Of a DNA stretch of 64,000 nt, positions 10,434-20,055 are shown piece after piece. Under the pieces are notes generated by a model. It was not told where the DNA came from and did not search any database. It worked only from the letters and a program-made list of their open reading frames with translations. The translations under genes and the position numbers were made by a program. Position 1 is the stretch's first letter. Each line of letters starts with the position of its first letter. This stretch comes from Pseudoduganella lutea (GTDB lineage: Bacteria; Pseudomonadota; Gammaproteobacteria; Burkholderiales; Burkholderiaceae_D). The DNA is taken from contig NZ_CP035913.1 in the NCBI RefSeq assembly GCF_004209755.1, forward strand, positions 7,378,001-7,442,000. Direction: 5' to 3'.

Positions 10434-10529
10434 GGAAGGCATTCTCATCCGGTGATGGGGCCGGGCTTCAAACCCGGTGAGGGGCGTCAGCCGTTCCTCT
10501 GTAAGTTCGACTCTTTCTGCCTTCCGCCA
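10434..10529 (+). tRNA. selC: tRNA-Sec (anticodon TCA)
   Basis: A 96-base gene. The 8-pair acceptor stem GGAAGGCA/TGCCTTCC is followed by GCCA; an anticodon stem CCGGG/CCCGG carries TCA at 10468-10470; a long variable arm and a TTCGA T-loop follow. The 8-pair acceptor stem and extra-long variable arm are diagnostic for selenocysteine tRNA. It lies 45 bases after selB, in the same direction, possibly on the same transcript. The CCA end is encoded. Confidence 0.97.
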
Positions 10530-10576
10530 TTCCTGTGGACGATAACCACGTTTCCCATAGCGTGGAACCAAAGGAT

Positions 10577-10909
10577 TTACTGAAGCAGCGGGCGCATAAA
10601 ACTGCGTTCATAGCTCAGGATAAACTTCTGCTGAGTGGCCTTGCGCACCAGCTCAATGCATTGTTGATCCTCTGCGGCCTCGCGGCGATACCGCTCATAA
10701 TCGGACAGGCTCGCGAAACTGAACAGGCAGCAGGCAATATTATTAGCCCCTTCGGCGGGCAGGAAATAGCCATGGTGCTCTCCTCCCATTCGCCTGACAA
10801 TCTGGATCCAATCGCGGGAATAGCGTTCGAAGGCGTCCAGCTGATAGGGGTCGATAATGTACTTCACGTGGCAGGTAATCATGTCGTCAGTCGGTTGATG
10901 GTGCAGCAT
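10577..10909 (-). CDS. NIPSNAP family protein
   Basis: This small cytoplasmic protein (110 residues) is a ferredoxin-like dimeric barrel of the NIPSNAP family: MITCHVKYIIDPYQLDAFERY at the start, then GEHHGYFLPAEG, then a region with YERYRREAAED. The family has no firmly defined biochemical role in bacteria. An internal ATG at 10882 would give 101 residues and starts exactly at the family's first strand; neither start has a clear Shine-Dalgarno. It follows the racemase-like gene by 14 bases and shares its promoter. This pair is less GC-rich than the flanking sel and vWA genes. Confidence 0.8.
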   Translation of the reverse strand: MLHHQPTDDMITCHVKYIIDPYQLDAFERYSRDWIQIVRRMGGEHHGYFLPAEGANNIACCLFSFASLSDYERYRREAAEDQQCIELVRKATQQKFILSYERSFMRPLLQ

Positions 10910-10923
10910 AAAAGCCGTAGATT

Positions 10924-11592
10924 TCAGCTCATCCCCAGTCTTGCAATTTCCTCTGCGTGAACCAGGGCACAGTCGATGAGCGGATACGGATAATCAGGTT
11001 TGTCGAACGCCAGAAACAGGTCGGTTCCCCCTAATACGATGGCCTGGGCACCATGTTCACTGATGAGGCGCGCCGCTGCGCCCTCAAAGTATGCCCGATG
11101 CTCGTCGGTTGCTTTGCCGGCGATTGCCATGGCGATGTAGTTTGCATGTGCCGTGCCTAATTCCTCATTCGGAACCGTAACCACCTCCACGCCTGCAAGA
11201 CCGTATAGCCTGGATTCCATGACCGCACGTGTACCCAGGACGCCGACTCTTGTGATGTTCCTTGCCAAGAAATAATCCTGGAGTACGGGCAGCGCGTTGA
11301 TGATCGGAAGACTCGACACAGGCGCCAATTCGTCCATGCAGTAATGCCCACCCATCGAAGTCACCGCGACAGCTTCACAGCCAGCCCCCTTGAGCTGATC
11401 GATATACTTGGCAAAGATAGCTGCCTGAGCCTCTTTGTTCCCCGCTTCCAGGTTGCTTACCAGTTCCTTCGCATCTGCATTGGCAATGGTCAGTTCCAGC
11501 CGCCGATTTGCTTTGGCATACAGCTTTACCAAGGCGCGGTAATAGAATTCGGTCGCTGCTGGCCCGATACCGCCAATCAATCCAATATGCAT
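10924..11592 (-). CDS. Aspartate/glutamate racemase-like protein lacking the usual cysteines
   Basis: The 222-residue protein has the Asp/Glu racemase fold. MHIGLIGGIGPAATEFYYRA starts the first domain, and VGVLGTRAVMES and VLGGTDLFLAF are equivalents of the family's motifs. Known racemases use two cysteines, one after the third strand (NT.H or CNT) and one in LGCTE. Here these read AVTSMGGHYC and LGGTDL, so neither position has the normal Cys. It may be a lyase, binding protein or divergent enzyme rather than a PLP-independent racemase. The start at 11592 has AGGAG five bases upstream. It forms an operon with the NIPSNAP gene. Confidence 0.8.
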   Translation of the reverse strand: MHIGLIGGIGPAATEFYYRALVKLYAKANRRLELTIANADAKELVSNLEAGNKEAQAAIFAKYIDQLKGAGCEAVAVTSMGGHYCMDELAPVSSLPIINALPVLQDYFLARNITRVGVLGTRAVMESRLYGLAGVEVVTVPNEELGTAHANYIAMAIAGKATDEHRAYFEGAAARLISEHGAQAIVLGGTDLFLAFDKPDYPYPLIDCALVHAEEIARLGMS

Positions 11593-12044
11593 GGCTTCTC
11601 CTGTGCGCAATGACTGTTTGTGACCGAAAGCGGAAGTGCTGCAGATGATTGTACCCTTACAGGTACACTTGAACGCGCCAACTGGTCGAGAAAATTATTA
11701 TTTCGATAAGGTTGTTATTTTGTTTTCTACATGGTAGTTTCAAAACACCCGAGCGTAATGAGATGAACCCGACCATGTCACTCTACGGATATGCCGGCAT
11801 TTCGGCTGGGACCAAGATTTCGCATTGCCGGAGCAGGAGCAGTGGCTGTACTTCATCGCACGACTGCATCCACCTTATTGCAGTCGCTGGCTTGAATCCA
11901 TCTCCAGCTGATTAATCACGCGTTTAACCTTTGATCCTGCTGCTTTGACGGCCGTTAGTATCGCTGTTTCCACCTGTAACGGCGATTGACGGCCCAATGC
12001 AATTTCGGCATGTTGGGCGCACCCACATCCTGCGAGGTCTCGCC
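11593..12044. other. Intergenic region without a convincing gene
   Basis: The left end holds the racemase operon promoter. The rest (about 11690-11990) is AT-richer than its surroundings. A 67-codon open frame starting at 11712 has no family resemblance. An overlapping frame ending near 11912 reads DFALPEQEQWLYFIARL, which looks protein-like and could be the remnant of a lost gene, but it has no start codon of its own. Confidence 0.4.
11648..11667 (-). promoter_or_regulatory. Putative operator and -10 box of the racemase/NIPSNAP operon
   Basis: Inverted repeat TGTACC-N6-GGTACA at 11650-11667 overlaps a TACAAT -10-like hexamer read on the minus strand (11653-11648), about 55 bases before the start codon. 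A dyad across a promoter suits a MerR- or GntR-type regulator. The placement is inferred; no regulator gene is adjacent. Confidence 0.45.
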
Positions 12045-13772
12045 ATGAAACCGTCCTTCCGCATCGTTCTACCGTTAGCCGTCATTACACTGCTGGCTGC
12101 GTGCAGCGGCCCGACGCCGGAGTCATCCACACCGGCACAGCCCGCATCGCCGCTCCCTGCTCCGCCAGCCCCGCCAGCACCACCCGCCTCGCCGGCGCCT
12201 TCCGTCCTCAGCCGCGTCAGCCCCATGCACTTCCACCAGCTCGCTAAGACCATTCCCGGCGCACCGTACATGCCTCCCGTCGCGATGCCGGAAAGCGCGA
12301 ACCGGTTCCCCGACAAGGCGGCCAACAAGGCCGTGCTGGTGGCCGAACAGCCGGTGTCGACGTTCAGCGCCGACGTCGACACGGCGTCCTACGCGTTCGT
12401 GCGGCGAATGCTGGCCAGCGGCAGGCTGCCGCCGCTCGACGCGGTGCGTGTCGAAGAGCTGGTCAATTATTTCCCCTACGCGTACGCCGCGCCGCGCGAC
12501 CCGGCCCGGCCGTTCGCGATCGGCACCGATGTCGTGCCGAGTCCGTGGAAGGCCGGCAACCAGCTGGTGCACATTGCCGTGCGCGGCTATGACGTCGCCG
12601 CGGCGGCGCGGCCGCGGGCGAACGTGGTGCTGCTGGTCGACGTTTCCGGTTCCATGATGCCGGCGGACCGCCTGCCGCTGCTGCAGCAGGCGTTCCGGCT
12701 GTTTGCCGCGGGATTGCGCGACGACGACCGGGTCGCCATCGTCACTTACGCCGCCGGCACCCGGGTCGCACTGGAGCCCACGGCCGGCAAGGAACGGGGC
12801 AGGATCGCCGACGCGATCGGCGCGCTGCAAAGCGGCGGTGGCACGGCCGGTGCCGCGGGCCTGCAGCAGGCCTACGAACTGGCCGCCCGTCATTTCGATC
12901 CGAAAGCCGTGAACCGCGTGATTTTGGCCACCGACGGCGACTTCAACCTCGGCATGACCGATCCGCGCGAACTGGAAAAATTCATCACCGACAAGCGCAA
13001 GAGCGGCGTGTACCTGTCGATCCTGGGCGTGGGTGAAGGCAACCTGAACGACGCGCTGATGCAGCGCCTGGCCCAGTCGGGCAACGGTAATGCCGCCTAC
13101 ATCGATTCGCTGCTGGAGGCGCGCAAGGCGCTGGGCCAGGAGCTGGGTTCGACCATGTTCCCGATCGCCAACGACGTCAAGCTGCAGGTCGAGTTCAATC
13201 CGGCGAAGGTCGCCGCCTACCGGCTGATCGGCTACGAAACGCGCATGCTGGAGCGCCAGGACTTCAAGGATGACAAGGTGGACGCCGGCGACATCGGCGC
13301 CGGCCACACGGTGACGGCGATCTACGAGATCACCCCGGCCGGCGGTGCCGCGAAGCTTGTCGATCCGCCGCGCTACGCGGGCAACCAGACCGCAAAGCCT
13401 GCCGCCACGGACCGTAAGGCCGGCAGCGACGAGCTGTGTTTCGTGAAGCTGCGCTACAAGCTGCCCGGCGAGTCGGCCAGCCGCCAGCTCGAACACCCGG
13501 TGCGCGCCAGGGCGCGGGCCCGCATCGATGCCGCGCCGGATGACCAGCGCTTCGCCATTGCCGTCGCCGCGTTCGGGCAAAAGCTGCGCGGTGAGCCGCA
13601 ACTGGCCGACATGGCATATCCGGACATCGCCGCGCTGGCCAACGGCGCACGGGGCGCGGATCCGGATGACTACCGGGCCGAGTTCGTCCGGCTGGTACGC
13701 ATGGCCGAGTCGCTGGACAAGCTCGGGCCGCAGGCCGGCACGCTGCTGCCGGCCGGCCCGATCCCGCGCTGA
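12045..13772 (+). CDS. vWA domain lipoprotein, YfbK-like
   Basis: This 575-residue putative lipoprotein matches E. coli YfbK in length and layout. The signal peptide ends in the lipobox LLAAC (Cys near residue 19) and is followed by a Pro/Ala-rich linker. A YfbK-type N-terminal domain (STFSADVDTASYAFVRRML) leads to a von Willebrand A domain with the MIDAS motif DVSGS near residue 199, then a C-terminal beta-rich domain. vWA domains bind ligands through a divalent metal. The start at 12045 puts the signal peptide at the N-terminus; a longer frame from 11997 adds residues that look non-coding. It is monocistronic and converges on the next gene. Confidence 0.88.
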   Translation: MKPSFRIVLPLAVITLLAACSGPTPESSTPAQPASPLPAPPAPPAPPASPAPSVLSRVSPMHFHQLAKTIPGAPYMPPVAMPESANRFPDKAANKAVLVAEQPVSTFSADVDTASYAFVRRMLASGRLPPLDAVRVEELVNYFPYAYAAPRDPARPFAIGTDVVPSPWKAGNQLVHIAVRGYDVAAAARPRANVVLLVDVSGSMMPADRLPLLQQAFRLFAAGLRDDDRVAIVTYAAGTRVALEPTAGKERGRIADAIGALQSGGGTAGAAGLQQAYELAARHFDPKAVNRVILATDGDFNLGMTDPRELEKFITDKRKSGVYLSILGVGEGNLNDALMQRLAQSGNGNAAYIDSLLEARKALGQELGSTMFPIANDVKLQVEFNPAKVAAYRLIGYETRMLERQDFKDDKVDAGDIGAGHTVTAIYEITPAGGAAKLVDPPRYAGNQTAKPAATDRKAGSDELCFVKLRYKLPGESASRQLEHPVRARARARIDAAPDDQRFAIAVAAFGQKLRGEPQLADMAYPDIAALANGARGADPDDYRAEFVRLVRMAESLDKLGPQAGTLLPAGPIPR

Positions 13773-13796
13773 CCGGAATCACCCACCGCGGTGAGA

Positions 13797-14258
13797 TTAC
13801 TTCTTGCCGCTCTTCGGCGCCTCGTCGAGCGCACGGCGCTCGACCGGGTTCACATAGGCGTCGGACGGCTTGATTTCCATCGCGCCTTCCGCGCCACGGT
13901 CGCCATTACCGGCACCGATGCCCGTGGTGGCGGTCGCGCTGGAACCGGCCCCCACGCGCTCGCCCGTCATCGCGCTGCCCGACGACGTTCCGCTTGACGA
14001 CGCGCCGCTCGAAGACGTTTTGCTTGATTCAGCCTTGCCGGCCTGCGGAGCATTGCGCGTCTGGCCGGCATTCTTGTCCTGCTGCTTGTTGGAGTTACGG
14101 TGCGCCGTGGCGGTCCTGCCGGGCGTGGCCTCGGTGGCGGCCTTGTTGTCCGACTGTGTCTGTGGCGGGTTGGCCATATTGGACACAGAATGGCTCTGTG
14201 CCGACGCGACGCTGGTGAAAGCAAGTGCGGCGACCGCCGCGAGCAGGTGGATGTGCAT
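13797..14258 (-). CDS. Exported low-complexity Ser/Gly/Thr-rich protein
   Basis: This 153-residue protein has a clear Sec signal peptide (MHIHLLAAVAALAFTSVASA) followed by a low-complexity region rich in Ser, Gly, Thr, Ala and Asn, including a run SSSGASSSGTSSGS. A short charged tail (NPVERRALDEAPKSGKK) ends it. No enzymatic motif is visible and the body is probably disordered in the periplasm or outside. The start at 14258 has GGAGGAG six bases upstream. Function unknown. Confidence 0.75.
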   Translation of the reverse strand: MHIHLLAAVAALAFTSVASAQSHSVSNMANPPQTQSDNKAATEATPGRTATAHRNSNKQQDKNAGQTRNAPQAGKAESSKTSSSGASSSGTSSGSAMTGERVGAGSSATATTGIGAGNGDRGAEGAMEIKPSDAYVNPVERRALDEAPKSGKK

Positions 14259-14407
14259 GGAATTCTCCTCCGGGCCGATGACCCTGTAACGCTCCGGCCA
14301 TGTGCCGGGATGACAGGGCGATTCTGCCATCTTGCTCAGCAATAGCCTGTAGGAGAAGGTCTTGTGTGCGGGTCGGCCCGGACCGCACGAACGCAGGCGC
14401 TACATGC

Positions 14408-15472
14408 TCAACCGGGCCGCGCGCAAGGCCGCGGCAGCGGTGCGCCGCCCTGCACGGGATCGCGGGCCACGTAATTCAGCGGCAGCCAGCGGTAGCCGTC
14501 CGCGCCGTTCACCACGTGGCCGAGGCCCGGGAACGAGATATGGGCGGCCGCCACGCAATCGCCGCGCTGCGCCGCTTCGGCAAACCACTGGCGCCGGTGC
14601 GCCGCGGCTTGCGCCGCATCGCTGTCGTATTTCACGGTCACGCCCGGGTCGGGGAACTGCACGGGCGCCACGTGCACCGTGTCGCCCCAGGCCAGCAGCC
14701 GCTCGCCATCGCTTTCGATCAGGTAAGCCGTGTGCCCCGGGGTATGGCCGGGCGACGCCAGGGCCGTGACGCCCTCTTCCAGCTGGCCCGCGCCATCGAA
14801 CGGCTTGAAGCGCCCGGCCGCGATGTAGGGCTTCAGAGAGGCCATCGCACCATCGAACATGCCGCGCAGGAAGGATGGCGCCTTGCCCTGCTCGGTGGTG
14901 CTGAGCCAGTAGGTTGCATCGCGCCGGTTGACCCGCACCACGGCGTTCGGGAAAGCGGCGGCGCCGCCCAGCGCCACGCCGCCCACGTGGTCCGCGTGCA
15001 GGTGCGTCAGCAGCACTTCATCGACCTGTTCGGGCGCATAGCCGGCCGCGCGCAGGTTGCCCAGCAGGTGGCCACCGTCGGCGCCGTACAGCGCACCGGC
15101 ACCGCTGTCGACGAGGATCAGCTTCGTGCCCGTATTGACGAGGAAGGCGTTGATCGATCCTTCGACGGGCGCCTTCAGGTACGCCGCGGCGAGCAGCTGG
15201 TCGGCGAGGCCCGGGTTTGTGCTGTCCAGGCTTGCCATGCCACGCGTGAGCACTTCGTGGGCCGGGAAGGGATGGGTGCCGTCGAGCAGCGCCGTGACTT
15301 CGTAGCGGCCCAGCGCCACGCGGTACCAGCCGGGCGCCTGTGCGGCCGCGAACGGGGCGGCGGCGTGCACCTGGACGACGGTCGCCGCGGCAAGGCCGGC
15401 GGCGGCCAGCGCCAGTCCCAGAGAGCGGGCGATGGCGCAACGGTAAGGGTTCGTGGCGGGCGAAATGGGCAT
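14408..15472 (-). CDS. Exported MBL-fold metallo-hydrolase
   Basis: This 354-residue protein has an N-terminal signal or anchor segment (about 11-38, ending VQVHAAA) and a metallo-beta-lactamase fold. The zinc motif [10 protein letters not shown] and later [11 protein letters not shown] and AWGDTVH supply the metal ligands. Proteins of this subgroup include lactonases and related hydrolases, but the substrate cannot be told from sequence. GAGGAG lies five bases before the ATG at 15472. It is divergent from the alpha/beta hydrolase at 15632, with 159 bases between for two promoters. Confidence 0.85.
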   Translation of the reverse strand: MPISPATNPYRCAIARSLGLALAAAGLAAATVVQVHAAAPFAAAQAPGWYRVALGRYEVTALLDGTHPFPAHEVLTRGMASLDSTNPGLADQLLAAAYLKAPVEGSINAFLVNTGTKLILVDSGAGALYGADGGHLLGNLRAAGYAPEQVDEVLLTHLHADHVGGVALGGAAAFPNAVVRVNRRDATYWLSTTEQGKAPSFLRGMFDGAMASLKPYIAAGRFKPFDGAGQLEEGVTALASPGHTPGHTAYLIESDGERLLAWGDTVHVAPVQFPDPGVTVKYDSDAAQAAAHRRQWFAEAAQRGDCVAAAHISFPGLGHVVNGADGYRWLPLNYVARDPVQGGAPLPRPCARPG

Positions 15473-15631
15473 GGCGGCTCCTCTGCGAAGGTGGAGCCGC
15501 AGTGTGCGCGAGCAGGACTCCGTTCGATAACCCCCTGCCGTGGCGGCCTCCCCTCTCCCATAGTGCAGTGGCCCGCGCGCCGCCCAGCACCGACAATGCC
15601 TGTACCGCAACAACGTTCAGAGAGGAACACC

Positions 15632-16471
15632 ATGACAACGCAGCACACCATCAATACCGTGACCACCCGCGACGGCACGATCATCCGCTACACCGACTGG
15701 GGCGACGGTCCGGCCGTCGTGTTCAGCCACGGCTGGCCGCTGCAGGGCGACGCATGGGAAGACCAGATGCTGTTCCTGGCCGAGCATGGCTACCGCGTGA
15801 TCGCCCATGACCGCCGCGGCCACGGCCTGTCCAGCAAGCCATGGCACGGCAACGACATGGATCACTATGCCGACGACCTGGCGGCCGTGATCGAGGCGCT
15901 GGACCTGCAAAGCGTGACGCTGGTCGGCCACTCGACCGGCGGCGGCGAAGTCGCCCGCTACATCGGCCGCCACGGCACCGGCCGCGTCAAGGGCGCCGTG
16001 CTGGTGGGCGCCGTCACGCCGCGCATGCTGGTGGGCCCGGACAATCCGGCCGGCGTGCCGATGGACGTGTTCGACGGCATCCGCGCCGGCGTGAAGGCCG
16101 ACCGTGCGCAGTTCTTCAAGGACCTGACCACGCCGTTCTACGGCTACAACCGCGACGGCGCCAAGGATTCGGCCGGCGTGCGCGAAACGTTCTGGCTGCA
16201 GGGCATGCAGTGCAGCATCCGCGCCGCCTACGCGTGCATCAAGCAGTTCTCCGAAACGGACTTCACGGAAGACCTGAAGAAGATGACGATCCCCACGCTG
16301 GTGGTCCATGGCGACGACGACCAGATCGTGCCGATCGCCGCCACCGCGCGCCGCGCCGCCGAGATCCTGCCGCAGGGCCGCCTGGTCGTCTACGAAGGCG
16401 CGCCGCACGGCCTGCCGACCACCCACAAGGACCGCCTGAACGCGGACCTGCTGGCTTTCCTGAAGTCCTGA
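15632..16471 (+). CDS. Alpha/beta hydrolase, non-haem haloperoxidase type
   Basis: This 279-residue cytoplasmic enzyme belongs to the cofactor-free chloro/bromoperoxidase branch of the alpha/beta hydrolases. The nucleophile elbow [12 protein letters not shown] gives the catalytic Ser, DDDQIVP the Asp, and GAPHGL the His. [14 protein letters not shown] and [11 protein letters not shown] are typical of the subgroup. These enzymes are usually esterases or perhydrolases; haloperoxidation is a side activity. AGAGAGGAA precedes the ATG. The stop overlaps the next start (TGATG), so it is coupled to the YoaK-like gene. Confidence 0.9.
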   Translation: MTTQHTINTVTTRDGTIIRYTDWGDGPAVVFSHGWPLQGDAWEDQMLFLAEHGYRVIAHDRRGHGLSSKPWHGNDMDHYADDLAAVIEALDLQSVTLVGHSTGGGEVARYIGRHGTGRVKGAVLVGAVTPRMLVGPDNPAGVPMDVFDGIRAGVKADRAQFFKDLTTPFYGYNRDGAKDSAGVRETFWLQGMQCSIRAAYACIKQFSETDFTEDLKKMTIPTLVVHGDDDQIVPIAATARRAAEILPQGRLVVYEGAPHGLPTTHKDRLNADLLAFLKS

Positions 16472-17163
16472 TGCGGGTTCCACCCAGCGACCTGTTCCTC
16501 GGCATCTGCCTCGGCGCACTGGCCGGCTATGTCGACACGGCCGGCTTCGTCGCCCTGTACGGCCTGTTCACGGCGCACGTGACGGGGAACTTCGTGCTGA
16601 TCGGCGCCACGCTGACGCATCCTTCGCACAGCACGCTGCTGCTGAAGTGCCTTGCCTTCCCCGCCTTCGGGCTGGGGGTGGTGGCCACCCGGCTGCTCGG
16701 CAACCGGTGCGAAAGGCAGGGCGTGGTGCCGATCCGGCCCATGCTGTCGATGCAGCTGGTGCTGCTGGTCGCCTTCATGGCGACCGCGCTGCTGGCCGTG
16801 CCGATCACGAGCCCCGATGCGCCGATGGTGCTGCTCACCGGCGCGCTCGGCGCCGCCGCGATGGGCGTGCACAACGCCGCCGGCAAGCTGCAGTTTTCCC
16901 GCATCGCCCCCACCACGGTCATGACGGGCAACGTGACGGAACTGCTGATCGACATGACGGACCTGGCGACCGGCCATGCGACGCCGGCCGCCAAGGAAAA
17001 GTTCATCCGCTTCGTGTGGCCCGTGGCGGCATTCGCCGTCGGCTGCATTGCCGGCGGCGCGGGCTACGTGCATTTCGGCTTCTGGTGCCTGCTGGCGCCG
17101 ATCGCCGCCGTGGCGTTCCTGATGACGATGCCGTGGCCGGTGGCCAAGCCGGCGCACGTATAG
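16471..17163 (+). CDS. YoaK family (DUF1275) membrane protein
   Basis: This 230-residue inner-membrane protein has about six hydrophobic segments. The family signature appears as GALAGYVDTAGFVALYGLF, AHVTGNFV, MGVHNAAGKL and TTVMTGNVTELLID. The function of this family is not established. It starts on the last base of the upstream hydrolase stop (TGATG) and so is co-translated with it. Two REP-like palindromes follow. Confidence 0.88.
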   Translation: MRVPPSDLFLGICLGALAGYVDTAGFVALYGLFTAHVTGNFVLIGATLTHPSHSTLLLKCLAFPAFGLGVVATRLLGNRCERQGVVPIRPMLSMQLVLLVAFMATALLAVPITSPDAPMVLLTGALGAAAMGVHNAAGKLQFSRIAPTTVMTGNVTELLIDMTDLATGHATPAAKEKFIRFVWPVAAFAVGCIAGGAGYVHFGFWCLLAPIAAVAFLMTMPWPVAKPAHV

Positions 17164-17186
17164 TTCACCGCGGCAGTCGTAGCACT

Positions 17187-17237
17187 GGTGTCGCACATTT
17201 TTTCCGGGTGATTCTTCCGGAAAAAGTGTGCGACACC
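17187..17237. repeat. REP-like palindrome, copy c1
   Basis: Outer arms GGTGTCGCACA / TGTGCGACACC with inner TTTTTCCGG/CCGGAAAAA; the loop is about 9 bases. The core base differs from other copies (TCGCA instead of TCCGA or TCTGA), but both arms changed together, so pairing is kept. CCGGTTTTC follows. Confidence 0.85.
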
Positions 17238-17285
17238 GGTTTTCCCTTCCGGATTCAGGGCCATACGAGGACGCGCGGGACAACC

Positions 17286-17336
17286 GGTGTCCGACACATT
17301 TTCCGGTAAATCCATCCGGAAAAAATGTCCGACACC
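17286..17336. repeat. REP-like palindrome, copy c2
   Basis: Arms GGTGTCCGACA...ATTTTCCGG and CCGGAAAAAAT...GTCCGACACC. It is the second member of the doublet that starts at 17187, at the 3' ends of two convergent genes. Confidence 0.8.
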
Positions 17337-17367
17337 AGCCGCATCGGCGGCCGTTTCTACGCCTGCC

Positions 17368-18006
<639 letters not shown>

Positions 18007-18164
18007 GCTTCCTCCAGCGTGTGTTGGACAACCATCTTAGTGCCCCGGGCTGGTGCATCACATCGCCCTGAAGGCAGAGCCGTCCACGCCTCTACCGGAC
18101 AACGGTTGCACCATGGGCAAAACGTCCGTAAGCTTGGGGCTCACGGGAAAGGAGGCGCTCTGTC

Positions 18165-19982
18165 ATGGACACGCGGATCGAACGGGATGAGTCGGAGCAG
18201 CGGCGCGTGCAGGAGCTGTCGCGCTATGAGCTCGCGCTGGACAATCCCGACCCACAGCTTCGTTTCATCGTGGAGCTGGCCGTGAGCACGATGGGCGCGC
18301 AGATCGGCGGCATCAGCCTCGTCTACCGTTCGCATATCTGGCTGCCCGTCACCGTGGGGATCGCGCTGGGCGAAGTGGACCGCTGCGATTCGTTCTGCAG
18401 CGCCCTCGTGGCCTCCGAGCAGGACTTCCTCGAGGTCGAGGATGCGCGGAATGACGACCTGGCTGCCGCCCTGCCGATCGTGCGCCAGTCGCCCCATTAC
18501 CGGCGCTACGCCGGCGTGGCGCTGTACGGCAACCGCGGTTACCAGCTGGGCACCCTGTGGGTCATGTGGCTGGAGCCCGGCCGGCTCGATGCGGCGCAGC
18601 GCACGATGCTGCAAGGACTCGCCCGTCTCGTCAGCGACACGCTCGAACTGCGCTACTGCGACGCGGTGACCGGCATGTACAACCGCGGCGCGTTCATCCA
18701 GCACCTGCAGCATGCCAAAGGCACGACGGACGTCCAGCAACTCATCGTCGGCTACATCGACCTGACCGGCTTCCACCAGATCAATGAAGTGTACGGCCGC
18801 GCCGCCGGCGATGCCACGCTGGCGGAGATCGCGGCGCGCGTCACCGGCTGGGCTGGGCCGGACGGACTCGTGGGCCACCTGGGCGGCGACCGCTTTGCCT
18901 TCGCTTTGCTGGACAGCTCGGAGCCGGACCGGTTGCAGGCGCTGTGCCACGCGATCGACGTGCCGGTCTCGCTGCCGTCGGACCGCACGCAGGTGCTGCG
19001 CGCCCGCATCGGCATCGTGCGTGAAAGCCTGCCGACGCCGCTGGCCGCGCCGGCGCTGCTGGACATGGCCGAAACGGCCGCGGCCAGTATCGGCGACATC
19101 GACAATTTTTCGGTGGTGCGCGAATACGGCAGCGAGATGCGCGAACGTTCGTGCTTCCTGCATGACCTGCTCGGTGCGCTGGACGGCCAGGAGGGGGCGG
19201 GACGGCTGTCGATGCACTACCAGCCGCAGGTGAATTTCGCCAAGCAGAAGCTGATCGGACTGGAAGCGCTGCTGCGCTGGGAGCATCCGCGGCGCGGTAC
19301 CGTGCCGCCGTCGACCTTCGTGCCGCTGGCCGAAAGCTCGGGCAACAGCTATGCGCTGGACCTGCTGGTGATGGGCCAGGTCTGCCGCGACATGCGCCAC
19401 TGGGCCGACGCGGGCCTGCCCCAGGTGCCCGTGTCGCTGAACTTTTCCCGTTCGTCGCTGCTGCATCCGGGCCTGCCCAAGGCCATCGCCGCCCTGCTCG
19501 AGGAACACCGCCTGCCCGGCGCGCTGCTCGAGGTGGAAGTGACGGAAAGCCAGTTGCTCGAGGCGCCGGAAGCGCTGGGCGAGCGGGTGGCCGCCCTGCG
19601 GGAACTCGGCCTGCGTATCGCGATCGACGATTTCGGCATCGGCTACTCGAACCTCGATGCGATCGGCACGCTGCCGTTCGACCGCCTGAAGGTGGACCGA
19701 CGGTTCGTGCACGGCGTGGCCGACAGCGCCGTGACGGCCAGCCTGTTCCGCCTGATCCAGGGCGTGGCCGAGGTGTCGGATGCGGAATTGCTGTGCGAGG
19801 GCCTGGAGCGGCAGGTCGACCTGGACTGGCTGCGCCACCAGCATGCCTACTGCGTGCAGGGCTGGTACTTCAGTTCCGCGCTGCCGCCGGAGGGCGTGGA
19901 ACATCTGCTGCGGGCCTGGGGCCAGCGCTCGCGCCAGGTGGTGCAGGACGGCGACGTGCGCGAGTTGTTCACGACGACGTAA
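18165..19982 (+). CDS. GAF-GGDEF-EAL protein with degenerate GGDEF
   Basis: This 605-residue soluble c-di-GMP protein begins with a GAF-type sensor (about 20-160). A GGDEF domain (about 165-325) reads GGDRF near residue 240; the catalytic Glu is replaced by Arg, so cyclase activity is probably lost. The EAL domain (about 335-595) keeps EALLRW, NFS, EVTES, DDFGIGYSN, the Lys in FDRLKVDR, and CEGLE...QGWYFS. It should therefore work as a phosphodiesterase that degrades c-di-GMP, with the GGDEF possibly binding GTP as a regulator. GGAAAGGAGG lies before the ATG. No membrane segment is seen. Confidence 0.92.
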   Translation: MDTRIERDESEQRRVQELSRYELALDNPDPQLRFIVELAVSTMGAQIGGISLVYRSHIWLPVTVGIALGEVDRCDSFCSALVASEQDFLEVEDARNDDLAAALPIVRQSPHYRRYAGVALYGNRGYQLGTLWVMWLEPGRLDAAQRTMLQGLARLVSDTLELRYCDAVTGMYNRGAFIQHLQHAKGTTDVQQLIVGYIDLTGFHQINEVYGRAAGDATLAEIAARVTGWAGPDGLVGHLGGDRFAFALLDSSEPDRLQALCHAIDVPVSLPSDRTQVLRARIGIVRESLPTPLAAPALLDMAETAAASIGDIDNFSVVREYGSEMRERSCFLHDLLGALDGQEGAGRLSMHYQPQVNFAKQKLIGLEALLRWEHPRRGTVPPSTFVPLAESSGNSYALDLLVMGQVCRDMRHWADAGLPQVPVSLNFSRSSLLHPGLPKAIAALLEEHRLPGALLEVEVTESQLLEAPEALGERVAALRELGLRIAIDDFGIGYSNLDAIGTLPFDRLKVDRRFVHGVADSAVTASLFRLIQGVAEVSDAELLCEGLERQVDLDWLRHQHAYCVQGWYFSSALPPEGVEHLLRAWGQRSRQVVQDGDVRELFTTT

Positions 19983-20055
19983 AGCGCACGACCTGAGCGG
20001 GCAGACACCACCGAAGCGGGCGCCATCGGCTGCCGGGCTTTCCTATACTCGGCGG

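Noticed and set aside
11712..11915. 67-codon gene in the gap before the vWA gene
   Set aside because: No ribosome binding site, family resemblance or coding-like composition.
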